This document shows, in pieces, positions 48,836 through 56,707 of a stretch of DNA of 64,000 bases; positions within the stretch are counted from its first letter, which is position 1, and the number at the start of each line of letters is the position of its first letter. The stretch spans positions 94,433 to 158,432 of the forward strand of contig NZ_RFLY01000008.1 in the NCBI RefSeq assembly GCF_003697345.1. The letters run 5' to 3'. The position numbers were made by a program, and so were the translations under genes. Source of the stretch: Solilutibacter pythonis (GTDB taxonomy: Bacteria; Pseudomonadota; Gammaproteobacteria; Xanthomonadales; Xanthomonadaceae). The notes beneath the pieces are model-generated. The model had not been told where the DNA came from. It saw only the letters and a list, made by a program, of their open reading frames with translations, and did not search any database.

Positions 48836-49221
48836 TTACGCCACTGTCCCAGCGCGTGCAACAGCCAGCCGAGCATCATCAACGTACCGCCAAACGGCGC
48901 GGTCCTGGTCGGCAGACCAGCCAGCGCCGCCAGCACCAGCGTGCCTGAAAACAGCAGCACGCCCAGCACGATACAGCCCAGGCCGGCGAAAGCCAGCCGA
49001 CGCACCGCCAACGGCGCCAGCGCGGCCAAGGCCACCCCATGGCCGAAACCGAACAATGCCGCCTGTTGCAGCCAGTACTTCGGCTGTTCGGCCAGCCCGG
49101 CATGGGCCGCATAAGCCGAGAGGCCGACGGATACGCCCGCCAGCAACGACCCCAGCGCACCGAACCAGAAGCGCTGGCGCATCTGCGCCTCGCTCAAGTT
49201 GCCACGGATGAAGGACCCCAT
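48832..49221 (-). CDS. DUF423-family membrane protein
   Basis: A 129-residue integral membrane protein with four helices. The family pattern is GALGSLLAGVSVGLSAYAAHAGL followed by QQAALFGFGHGVALAALAPL and FSGTLVLAALAG. Function unknown. It overlaps the glycosylase gene by four bases. Confidence 0.85.
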   Translation of the reverse strand: MGSFIRGNLSEAQMRQRFWFGALGSLLAGVSVGLSAYAAHAGLAEQPKYWLQQAALFGFGHGVALAALAPLAVRRLAFAGLGCIVLGVLLFSGTLVLAALAGLPTRTAPFGGTLMMLGWLLHALGQWRK

Positions 49222-49240
49222 TTTTCATTCTCCTCATGCC

Positions 49241-49275
49241 CAAAAGACGAACGCCGCGATAGGCGCGGCGTTCGT
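49241..49275 (-). terminator. Intrinsic terminator of the SRPBCC gene
   Basis: Perfect 12-base arms ACGAACGCCGCG and CGCGGCGTTCGT around ATAGG; on the minus strand CTTTTG follows. It separates the SRPBCC gene from DUF423. Confidence 0.85.
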
Positions 49276-49300
49276 GACGAATCGATCCAGCAGACGATGC

Positions 49301-50374
49301 TTATTTAAGCGGCCAATAGACTTCGAACTGGCCGCTCCCGGTAAAGGCGGCATCGACGCCACCGGTGTAGATCTCGAACGGCCGGCCGGCGACTTCCTTG
49401 CCGCGCACCATCGACCAGGCGCGCACCGCGCTGCGCATCGCCTCAAGTTCCGGGAAATAGCCGGTGAACTTGCCGCGCGCGGCATTGAACTCAGGTTGCA
49501 GTTCGTACTTCACCGGGCCTTGCAGGGTGACGGTCATGTCGCCGGCGGCCTCACCTTCCTGGCCGGTCTTGCGCACACTCTGCACCACGTCGAAGTTGTA
49601 GTTTTCGCGCGAAAGCTCGTTGGTGACGATGCGTACCGGGCCGGCGGCTTCGAGTCCGTTGGCATCCATCACGCGCTTGATCCATTCCTGATTGGACTTG
49701 ATCGCGGCCTGGATGCTCTCATCGTTGCGCTTGATCGCGCCGGAGTTGACCATCAACACGTGTTGGGCCGGAACGGTGACGACCTCGAGCCCTTCCAGCC
49801 GGTTGCCGGCCTGGGCATAGTCCTGGTTGGGGATGCCGGCCAGCATGTGGGTCAGGCGCGCCAGACCGATCTTGATGTCCTCGCCGGTGAAGCTGCCGAC
49901 GTAGAGGCCCGAGTAGCGCCCGATCAGGTTCCAGCCGTAATCGACGTCGTAAGTCTGGGTGATCTTGACGTTGCGGTTGTTGCGGCCGGTCGGTTCGAGA
50001 ATGATGGAGGAGCGTTTGTTGTTGCCCCAGCCCTTGCTCTCGATGGTGTAATCGACCCGACTCTTCGGCTTACTGTCGGCGATGACCCAGTGACCACTGC
50101 CGATGCCCTTTTCCTTCGACACGTAATCCACGCGCGCGCCCTTGCCGCTTTCGGGGCCGGAGAGCTTCAGCTCGATGGCGGGGTCGCGGGCGGAAACGGC
50201 GTTCCAATCGCGGAAGCGCTGGAAACTGTTGACCACATCGAACACGATGGTCTGGCGGCGGTTGGTTTCCACGCTCTGCGTGACCTGACGGCGGTCCGGC
50301 AATACCACGCCAACGATCACGAACAAGACGGCGACGATCGCCAGCGAAATGAGGAACTCGTACAAACGGGTCAT
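49301..50374 (-). CDS. SRPBCC / polyketide-cyclase-like protein with GyrI-like C-terminus
   Basis: A 357-residue protein with one N-terminal membrane helix (MTRLYEFLISLAIVAVLFVIVGVVL). It is followed by an SRPBCC-type domain (VNSFQRFRDWNAVSARDP, AIELKLSGPESGKGARVDY, KITQTYDVDYGWNLIGRYSGLYV) and a C-terminal half resembling a GyrI-like small-molecule-binding domain (YNFDVVQSVRKT, VRGKEVAGRPFEIYTGG). Known family members bind hydrophobic ligands; the function here is unknown. The ATG at 50374 has a GGAG site upstream. Exported or inner-membrane anchored. Confidence 0.78.
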   Translation of the reverse strand: MTRLYEFLISLAIVAVLFVIVGVVLPDRRQVTQSVETNRRQTIVFDVVNSFQRFRDWNAVSARDPAIELKLSGPESGKGARVDYVSKEKGIGSGHWVIADSKPKSRVDYTIESKGWGNNKRSSIILEPTGRNNRNVKITQTYDVDYGWNLIGRYSGLYVGSFTGEDIKIGLARLTHMLAGIPNQDYAQAGNRLEGLEVVTVPAQHVLMVNSGAIKRNDESIQAAIKSNQEWIKRVMDANGLEAAGPVRIVTNELSRENYNFDVVQSVRKTGQEGEAAGDMTVTLQGPVKYELQPEFNAARGKFTGYFPELEAMRSAVRAWSMVRGKEVAGRPFEIYTGGVDAAFTGSGQFEVYWPLK

Positions 50375-50534
50375 GCGGGAGGTCTCCAGGGACGGCAGCC
50401 GGCCGCCGCGGGTCACGGATTCGCCATCCTATCAAACCGCTCGTTGGCGAGTGAAGGGAAATCTTGGCGGTGGCACCCCGCCGCGAGATGCGCGTTACCC
50501 TTGCCGCCACGGCCGCCGCCGCCGAACGCAGCGT

Positions 50535-51185
50535 TCAGACCAGTTGCAGTTCGAATGCCTTCAATACCGCGCGGGTGCGGTCGCGCACGCCCAGTTTGGA
50601 CAGAATGCTGGAGACGTGATTCTTGATCGTGCCTTCGGCCACCCCCAACGAATTGGCGATCTCTTTATTGGAAAAGCCGCCGGCCATCAGCCGCAGGATT
50701 TCGGTCTCGCGGTCGGTCAGCGGATCGGGCTGCTCCAGGCTGACGAAGGCGTTCTGCATGTGTTCGAGACCGGAAAGCAGGCGCTGGGTCACGGCCGGCT
50801 GCACCAGCGAGCCGCCGGCGGCGACCGTCTCGATCGCGCCGACCAACTGGTCCAGCGAGACATCCTTGAGCAGATAGCCGCGCGCGCCGGCCTTGATCCC
50901 GGCCAACACCAGTTGGTCGTCGTCGAAGGTGGTGAGGATGATGGTCGGCGGCAGATGGTTGGCGCCGGCCAGCGCCTGCAACGCCTCCAGGCCGGACATC
51001 ACCGGCATCCGCATGTCCATCAGCACCACGTCCGGGGCGCAGGCGGGAATGCGCTCGACCGCCTCGCGGCCATCGGCGGCCTCGCCAGCCACTTCGATAT
51101 TGTCGGCCAGCGCCAGCAGCGAACGCACCCCCTGGCGGACCAGCGTCTGGTCATCGACCAGGAAGACCTTGATGACGGTACTCAT
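50535..51185 (-). CDS. NarL/LuxR-family response regulator
   Basis: A 216-residue regulator. The receiver domain has acidic residues DD at 11-12, the phosphorylated Asp at residue 57 (LMDMRMP), and Lys in GYLLKD. The C-terminal LuxR helix-turn-helix reads LTDRETEILRLMAGGFSNKEIANSLGVAEGTIKNHVSSILSKL. It is coupled to the histidine kinase gene by a short overlap and is presumably phosphorylated by it. Target genes unknown. Confidence 0.93.
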   Translation of the reverse strand: MSTVIKVFLVDDQTLVRQGVRSLLALADNIEVAGEAADGREAVERIPACAPDVVLMDMRMPVMSGLEALQALAGANHLPPTIILTTFDDDQLVLAGIKAGARGYLLKDVSLDQLVGAIETVAAGGSLVQPAVTQRLLSGLEHMQNAFVSLEQPDPLTDRETEILRLMAGGFSNKEIANSLGVAEGTIKNHVSSILSKLGVRDRTRAVLKAFELQLV

Positions 51186-52393
51186 GCCGCTACACCTCGT
51201 GCTTGCAATGAGGGACGAATATCGCCGCAGGCGTCTTCCAGCGGCAGGCGCAAGGTCAGCGCGAAACCTGCCCCCGGCGCGGTGTCCACGCTGGCCTCGC
51301 CGCCGTACTGGCGCAGTCGCTCGGACAGGCCGCGCAATCCGTTGCCGGGGCGCAGGCTGTCGGTGCCACGGCCATCGTCGCGGGCGACGATGTGAATGGC
51401 ATCGCCCTCGCGCCGCAGCGTTATCGCCAGCCGCGAAGCGCCGGAATGGCGCACCGCGTTGGTGATGATCTCCTGCACCGAACGCAGCAGAACGTGGGCG
51501 CGCTCGGCATCATCGACCACCAGTTCGTCCGGCACGTCCATCTCGATCGCCAGCCCCGGCACGTTCTCGGCCAGCGGCCGCAACGCGCCCGCCACGTGGA
51601 GGGCCGAGGCATCCTCGTGCATCTGGCTGACCGCCTCGCGCACATCGGTCAACAACAGCTTGGCCAGGGCATGCGACTGGCGCACGTGGCCGGCGGCCTG
51701 GCCTTCGACCAGATGCCCGGCCACTTCAAGGTTGAGGCTGAGCGCGGTCAGGTGATGGCCGAGCAAGTCGTGCAACTCGCGGGCGATGCGAGTGCGTTCG
51801 TTGACCCGCACGCTTTCAGCCAGCAGGGCGCGGGTGGCGCGCAGTTCGGCGTTCAGTCGACGCTGCTGCTCGCGGGCCTCGGTCTGCTGCCTGGCGACCA
51901 GTCCGGCGACGAAACTGAACGCGCTGAAACCGGCATAGACCATCGATTGAAGGATGGCGGACGCCCAGTCGAACCCCCACCACCACACGAACAACGGCGC
52001 GATCGCCATCTGGCTGACCACCAGCAGGGCCATGCCCAGCGGCACCGAAAGGAACCACGGCAGGGTCGTGGCCGCCACCACCATCAGGATGCCGCCGAGT
52101 CCGGTTCCACTGAAATGGCTGACGGCCACCGCACAGGCCAGCAAGCTGACCAGTACCAGCAAGTTGGCGGAATTGCGCCGCTGCACGCGTCCGAGCCGGG
52201 TGGTCAGCCAGAAGTAGAGCCCGCCGTAGATGAGGTAGGCCATCCAGCCCAACAGCCCCATCACCGGCGGCTGGGATTCGCCCCCCTGCCCGCGTAGCAC
52301 CAACGCGCTGAACACCAGCGGCGCGCCCACCATCGCCCAGGTGAACAGGCCGGCGTAGCGCAACAGGCGGACATGGGGAATGCTGGCGGGCAT
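51182..52393 (-). CDS. HisKA_3-type sensor histidine kinase
   Basis: A 403-residue kinase of the DesK/NarX-like group. Five or six transmembrane helices fill residues 10-160 (LLRYAGLFTWAMVGAPLVFSALVL and others). The HisKA_3 dimerisation box carries the phospho-His near residue 208 (RIARELHDLLGHHLTAL). The ATPase has ITNAVRHSGASRLAI, ARDDGRGTDSLRPGNGLRGLSERL and a Gly-rich lid. No sensor domain other than the membrane part is visible. Its ATG lies five bases after a -10-like TAAGAT. It overlaps the response regulator. Confidence 0.9.
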   Translation of the reverse strand: MPASIPHVRLLRYAGLFTWAMVGAPLVFSALVLRGQGGESQPPVMGLLGWMAYLIYGGLYFWLTTRLGRVQRRNSANLLVLVSLLACAVAVSHFSGTGLGGILMVVAATTLPWFLSVPLGMALLVVSQMAIAPLFVWWWGFDWASAILQSMVYAGFSAFSFVAGLVARQQTEAREQQRRLNAELRATRALLAESVRVNERTRIARELHDLLGHHLTALSLNLEVAGHLVEGQAAGHVRQSHALAKLLLTDVREAVSQMHEDASALHVAGALRPLAENVPGLAIEMDVPDELVVDDAERAHVLLRSVQEIITNAVRHSGASRLAITLRREGDAIHIVARDDGRGTDSLRPGNGLRGLSERLRQYGGEASVDTAPGAGFALTLRLPLEDACGDIRPSLQARGVAA

Positions 52394-52534
52394 GCCGCAT
52401 CTTAGCCGTCACCCGGCGCGGCGCGCGCCAGCCGGAAGTCATGCACGGCCCGCGACCGGCAGTTACGATGGGCATGCGATAATGCCGCCTTGGCCGCGCC
52501 CAGAGCGGCTCGCTTCAACGAACGGAGTCATTGA

Positions 52535-53131
52535 ATGTCCATCGTCATCCGCGACGTGCTTGAGCACGAGCTGGATTCCGTCCTTGCCCTCAACAACGCC
52601 GCCGGGCCCGGCATCCTGCCGATCGACGCCGCGCGCATGCGCCGCTTCCACGACCAGGCGGAATATTTCCGTGTCGCCAAACGCGACGGCCACATCGCCG
52701 GCGTGTTGATCGCGTTCGGCTCGGGCAGCCAGCACGATAGCCGCAATTTCCGCTGGTTCGCCGAGCGCCACGCCGCTTTCCTTTACATCGACCGCATCGT
52801 GGTCGCCAGCCGCCGTCGCGGCGGCGGCGTCGGCCGCGCCCTGTACGCCGATGTCCACGGTTATGCCGAAGCGCGCTATCCCGAGTTGTGCTGCGAAGTG
52901 TTCCTGCAAGAGGGCACCGACCCGGCCCTGCTGTTCCACGGCAGTTTCGGCTTCCGCGAGGAAGGCCAGAATCCACAGGCCGACGGCACCCGCGCCTGCA
53001 TGTTGGTCAAGCCGATGTGCAGCCACGAATGGATCCATCGAACCTACGGCGAGACGCTGCCCAACGAGCCCTGGGTGACGCGTTCGCGCACCCCGTCCGC
53101 CGAGCGACGCCCGACCGGAACCTGCCCGTGA
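52535..53131 (+). CDS. GNAT-family N-acetyltransferase
   Basis: A 198-residue acetyltransferase-like protein. The CoA-binding region is YIDRIVVASRRRGGGVGRALYADVHGYA, preceded by GVLIAFGSGS. Xanthomonads carry this gene just before minC. The C-terminal tail is rich in Arg and Pro. A GGAG site precedes the ATG, and GATAAT at 52478-52483 is a possible -10. The stop overlaps minC (GTGA), so it is probably co-translated with the cell-division genes; the substrate is unknown. Confidence 0.85.
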   Translation: MSIVIRDVLEHELDSVLALNNAAGPGILPIDAARMRRFHDQAEYFRVAKRDGHIAGVLIAFGSGSQHDSRNFRWFAERHAAFLYIDRIVVASRRRGGGVGRALYADVHGYAEARYPELCCEVFLQEGTDPALLFHGSFGFREEGQNPQADGTRACMLVKPMCSHEWIHRTYGETLPNEPWVTRSRTPSAERRPTGTCP

Positions 53132-53892
53132 CGGTGATCAGTTACGAACAGGCCGGCGAGTTGAAGATCGGCCAGGTCGGCATCGCCAATCTCCGCGTAC
53201 GCGACCTGGACATCGCGGCGCTGGCCGAGGAAATGCGCCAGCGCGTCGTGCGCGCGCCGAAGATGTTTGCCCGCGCCCCGGTCATCCTCGATTTCGGCGG
53301 CCTGGCCAGGCTGCCAAGTTCGGCCGAGGCCTTCGAGTTGATCGCCGCCCTGCGCGAAGCCGGCGTGCTGCCGATCGGCCTGGCCTACGGCAGCCGCGAG
53401 AACGATGCGCTGGCCATCGAACTCGGCCTGCCGCTCCTGGCCAAGTTCCGTGCCCAGTACGAACGCGACATTCTGGCCGATGCCCCGCCACCGGCGCCGC
53501 CGCCCGCGCCGGCAACGAAATCCACCATGCCGACGCCCGCCCCGGCCGCCAGCGCCGATGGCGAGCCCGGCCTGATGCAGGTCGCCTCGGTCCGTTCCGG
53601 CCAGCAGGTCTATGCCGAGCAGCGCGACCTGACCGTGGTGGGCGCGGTCGGCGCCGCCGCAGAGGTGATGGCCGATGGCTCCATCCACGTCTACGGCCCG
53701 CTGCGCGGACGCGCGCTGGCCGGCGCTCGCGGCATGGAGACCGCACGGATCTTCTGCCGCGAATTCCATGCCGAACTGGTGGCGATCGCCGGCCAATACC
53801 GCGTCGCCGAGGATTTCCCGCGCGAAGCCCTCGGACGCGCCGTTCAGGTCTACCTGGATGGCGGCGAATTGCAGATAAAGTCGCTCGAATGA
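53128..53892 (+). CDS. minC: Septum site-determining protein MinC
   Basis: A 254-residue inhibitor of FtsZ ring assembly. The N-terminal MinC_N domain has LKIGQVGIANLRVRDLDIAALAEEM. After a Pro/Ala linker (residues 115-140) the C-terminal beta-helix domain shows VRSGQQVYAEQRDLTVVGAVGAAAEVMADGSIHVYGPLRGRALAGA. The GTG start at 53128 overlaps the GNAT stop as GTGA. The linker is variable, as usual. Confidence 0.93.
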   Translation: MTVISYEQAGELKIGQVGIANLRVRDLDIAALAEEMRQRVVRAPKMFARAPVILDFGGLARLPSSAEAFELIAALREAGVLPIGLAYGSRENDALAIELGLPLLAKFRAQYERDILADAPPPAPPPAPATKSTMPTPAPAASADGEPGLMQVASVRSGQQVYAEQRDLTVVGAVGAAAEVMADGSIHVYGPLRGRALAGARGMETARIFCREFHAELVAIAGQYRVAEDFPREALGRAVQVYLDGGELQIKSLE

Positions 53893-53947
53893 CCGCAAAC
53901 CGATATCCCCCGACAGCCCAAAGCCTGAATATCTAAGGAGAACCCCA

Positions 53948-54757
53948 TTGGCTGAAATCATCGTCATCACCTCCGGCAAGGGCGGCGTGGGCAAGACCAC
54001 CACCAGCGCCAGCATCGCCACCGGCCTCGCCAAGCGCGGCAAGAAAACCGCTGTCATCGATTTCGACGTCGGCCTGCGCAACCTCGACCTGATCATGGGC
54101 TGCGAGCGCCGGGTGGTGTACGACTTCGTGAACGTGGTCAACGGCGAGGCTTCGATCAAGCAGGCGCTCATCAAGGACAAGCGCTTCGAGAACCTGTTCG
54201 TGCTGGCCGCCTCGCAGACCCGCGACAAGGACGCATTGACCAAGGAAGGCGTGGAAAAGGTGCTGAAGGCGCTTGAGGCCGACGGCTTCGACGTGATCGT
54301 CTGCGACTCTCCCGCCGGCATCGAGAAGGGCGCCTTCCTCGCCATGTATTTCGCCGACAAGGCGGTGGTGGTGGTGAACCCGGAAGTGTCCTCGGTTCGC
54401 GACTCCGACCGCATCCTCGGCCTGCTGTCCTCCAAGACCAAGAAAGCCGAAGAGGGCGGCCGCGTGCAGGAATACCTGCTGCTGACCCGCTACAGCCCGG
54501 CGCGCGTCGAGAGAGGCGAAATGCTCTCGGTGAAGGACGTCGAGGATGTGCTGGGGCTGAAGGCGATCGGCGTGATCCCCGAATCCACCGACGTGTTGAA
54601 TGCCTCCAACAAGGGCGAGCCGGTGATCCTGGAAGCCAACTCCGATGCGGCCCAGGCCTATGAGGACTCGGTAGCGCGCCTGCTCGGCGAGGAGCGCCCG
54701 CTGCGCTTCATCCAGGCCGAGAAGAAGGGCTTCTTCAGCAAGATCTTCGGGGGTTGA
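53948..54757 (+). CDS. minD: Septum site-determining ATPase MinD
   Basis: A 269-residue ATPase that carries MinC on the membrane. The deviant Walker A is GKGGVGKTT at residues 9-17. DFDVGLRNLDLIMGCERRVVYDFVNVV and CDSPAGIEKGAFLAMYFADKAVVV are family regions, and the C-terminal amphipathic helix (KKGFFSKIFGG) binds the membrane. Translation starts at TTG with a strong AAGGAG seven bases upstream. MinE follows two bases after the stop. Confidence 0.97.
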   Translation: MAEIIVITSGKGGVGKTTTSASIATGLAKRGKKTAVIDFDVGLRNLDLIMGCERRVVYDFVNVVNGEASIKQALIKDKRFENLFVLAASQTRDKDALTKEGVEKVLKALEADGFDVIVCDSPAGIEKGAFLAMYFADKAVVVVNPEVSSVRDSDRILGLLSSKTKKAEEGGRVQEYLLLTRYSPARVERGEMLSVKDVEDVLGLKAIGVIPESTDVLNASNKGEPVILEANSDAAQAYEDSVARLLGEERPLRFIQAEKKGFFSKIFGG

Positions 54758-54759
54758 CG

Positions 54760-55029
54760 ATGGGTCTGTTCGATTTCCTGAAGCCGAAGAAGGACTCCGC
54801 GCAGGAGGCCAAGAGCCGCTTGCAATTTATCATCGCCCAGCAACGCGACGAGCGCGATCCGCAGCACGACATCCCGATTCCGCCCGAGTTCAAGGTGGAG
54901 CTGATGGCGTTGATCCAGAAACATTTCCACATCCCCGACAGCGCGATCTCGGTGACCAAGGAAAAGCACGGCGAATACGACGTGCTCGACATCTCCATCG
55001 AGTTGCCCGACCAGAAACCGCAAACCTGA
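54760..55029 (+). CDS. minE: Cell division topological specificity factor MinE
   Basis: An 89-residue ring protein that drives MinD oscillation. The membrane-targeting and MinD-binding start is MGLFDFLKPKKDSAQEAKSRLQFIIAQQRDER, and the topological domain contains LMALIQKHFHIPDSAISV. The ATG at 54760 is two bases after the minD stop. A short upstream in-frame start exists but is not needed. Confidence 0.96.
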   Translation: MGLFDFLKPKKDSAQEAKSRLQFIIAQQRDERDPQHDIPIPPEFKVELMALIQKHFHIPDSAISVTKEKHGEYDVLDISIELPDQKPQT

Positions 55030-55112
55030 CCCGCGCGCCGTCGCGACCGGGGCGTTGCCGCGCCGGTCGCGGCCGCCCCATCGCGCCCTCGCCCTCCCCT
55101 CTCACCGTCTCC

Positions 55113-55595
55113 ATGCCCAACGTCCTCACACTCCGCGACATCGCCTTCGATGACGCCGCCCGCCTGCTGGCCCGCTACGGCCTCTGCCTGCATCGTGTCG
55201 ATGACGGCATGGACATTCCCGGCAGCTACTGGGGCGACAGCGAGGCCGGGATCATCGGCCATGACGTCTACGTGCGCGACGACACGCCGGTGCATTCCAT
55301 GCTGCACGAAGCCGGCCACCTGATCGTTCTGCCGGCGGACAAGCGCGCCGCCGTGCATACCGACGCCACCGATTGCATCGCCGAGGAAAACGCGGTCTGC
55401 GTGCTGCAATCGCTGCTGGCCGAGCATATCCCCGGCTGCGGCCGCGAGCGCCTACTCGCCGACATGGATGCCTGGGGCTACACCTTCCGCCTCGGCAGCG
55501 CCCGCGCCTACGTCGAGCAGGACGCCGAGGACGCCTGGCAGTGGCTGGTCGCGCACGATCTACTGGACGACTCGAGGGCGTTGCGCTTCCCGTGA
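55113..55595 (+). CDS. HEAGH-motif putative metallopeptidase
   Basis: A 160-residue protein with the zinc motif LHEAGHLI near residue 68 and a downstream AEENAVC that could supply the third ligand Glu, as in gluzincins. The N-terminal half (ARLLARYGLCLHRV, DIPGSYWGDSEAGIIGHDVYV) resembles uncharacterised xanthomonad proteins. It is small, has no signal peptide, and follows minE by 83 bases. Activity and substrate are unknown. A metal-binding role is inferred only from the motif. Confidence 0.72.
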   Translation: MPNVLTLRDIAFDDAARLLARYGLCLHRVDDGMDIPGSYWGDSEAGIIGHDVYVRDDTPVHSMLHEAGHLIVLPADKRAAVHTDATDCIAEENAVCVLQSLLAEHIPGCGRERLLADMDAWGYTFRLGSARAYVEQDAEDAWQWLVAHDLLDDSRALRFP

Positions 55596-55706
55596 CCGCG
55601 GCCCGGCACCCGATCGCTGGCCGGCCCCATTCCACGACGCCTTGCGCCTGCCCCGCGCGAATTCGGGCAACCGGGCGGAATGAACGCCGCATCCGCGCGT
55701 TCCGCC

Positions 55707-56603
55707 TTACGGTGACAGCATCCGCATCCGGCGCCACCAGCCGGTGACGTGTTCCTCGCCGATCAACGTGAACAGGCCGGCCCCGACGATGATCGCGATG
55801 CCGAGCCAGGTCAGCGCATCCACCCGGTCGCGGAACAACAGCGCGCCCAACAGCACCGCCCACAGCATCTGGCTGTACTGGGTGGGCGCGACGTGATTCA
55901 CCGGCGTCGCCAGCGTGGCGTACATCAGCAATACCGTGCCCAGCGCCGAAAGCAGGCCAAAGCCGAGGGCATGCAGCCACTGGGTGGCGTCGGGCATCCG
56001 CAGCGCGGGCCACATCAGCACGCCCGCGATCAACAAGTTGCCCACCAGTTGGGTGCCATACAAGGTGAGGCGATGCTCGCGCCCGCCGGCCAAGCGCACC
56101 AGGATCACCCCGGTGGCGCCGGCCAGACCGCAGACCACCGCGCCTGCATGGCCCGCATGCAGCTCGCGGAAGCCGGGTCGCAACACCACCAGCACCCCGG
56201 CAAAGCCCAGCACCACCGCCAGCCAGCGCCGCCACCCCACTTGCTCGCGCAGCACCAGCACCGACAACAGGGTGACGAAAAGGGGCATCAGGAAAATCAA
56301 GGCGAATGCTTCCGCCATCGGCAAGCGGGTGAAGGCGACCAGCGCGCCGAGAGTATTGACCGCCCCGCAAACCACCCGCGCCCACCAGATCGCCGGTAGC
56401 TTCGGCCTGACCAGATCACGCCAGCGCTCGCCGGGCCGACGCACGAACGGCAATGCCAGCAAGCCCAGCGCCGCCCCCATGAACATCAGCTGGAACAGCG
56501 GCACGCCCCCTTTCAACAGCTTGATGAAGGCATCGCTGAACGAGAACGCGGCATAGGCGGCGAGCCCGAGCAACACGCCGCGACGCACATCCGACATGCG
56601 CAA
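55707..56603 (-). CDS. DMT/EamA-family permease
   Basis: A 298-residue membrane protein with ten predicted helices. The first EamA repeat begins LLGLAAYAAFSFSDAFIKLLKG and ends in ALIFLMPLFVTLLSVLVLREQVGWRRW; the second ends in TQYSQMLWAVLLGALLFRDRVDALTWLGIAIIVGAGLF. It is a relative of the permease at 31.6 kb. Substrate unknown. The start is either of two close ATGs. Confidence 0.87.
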   Translation of the reverse strand: MRMSDVRRGVLLGLAAYAAFSFSDAFIKLLKGGVPLFQLMFMGAALGLLALPFVRRPGERWRDLVRPKLPAIWWARVVCGAVNTLGALVAFTRLPMAEAFALIFLMPLFVTLLSVLVLREQVGWRRWLAVVLGFAGVLVVLRPGFRELHAGHAGAVVCGLAGATGVILVRLAGGREHRLTLYGTQLVGNLLIAGVLMWPALRMPDATQWLHALGFGLLSALGTVLLMYATLATPVNHVAPTQYSQMLWAVLLGALLFRDRVDALTWLGIAIIVGAGLFTLIGEEHVTGWWRRMRMLSP

Positions 56604-56707
56604 TCCGGTGATGGGAACCGGCGCAGTCTAGCGCGCCGCCGCATGCGTCAGCGCCCGGCGCGGCCTTACACTGGCGCCATCACCTTCACCGCAGAACCGC
56701 ACCCGCC

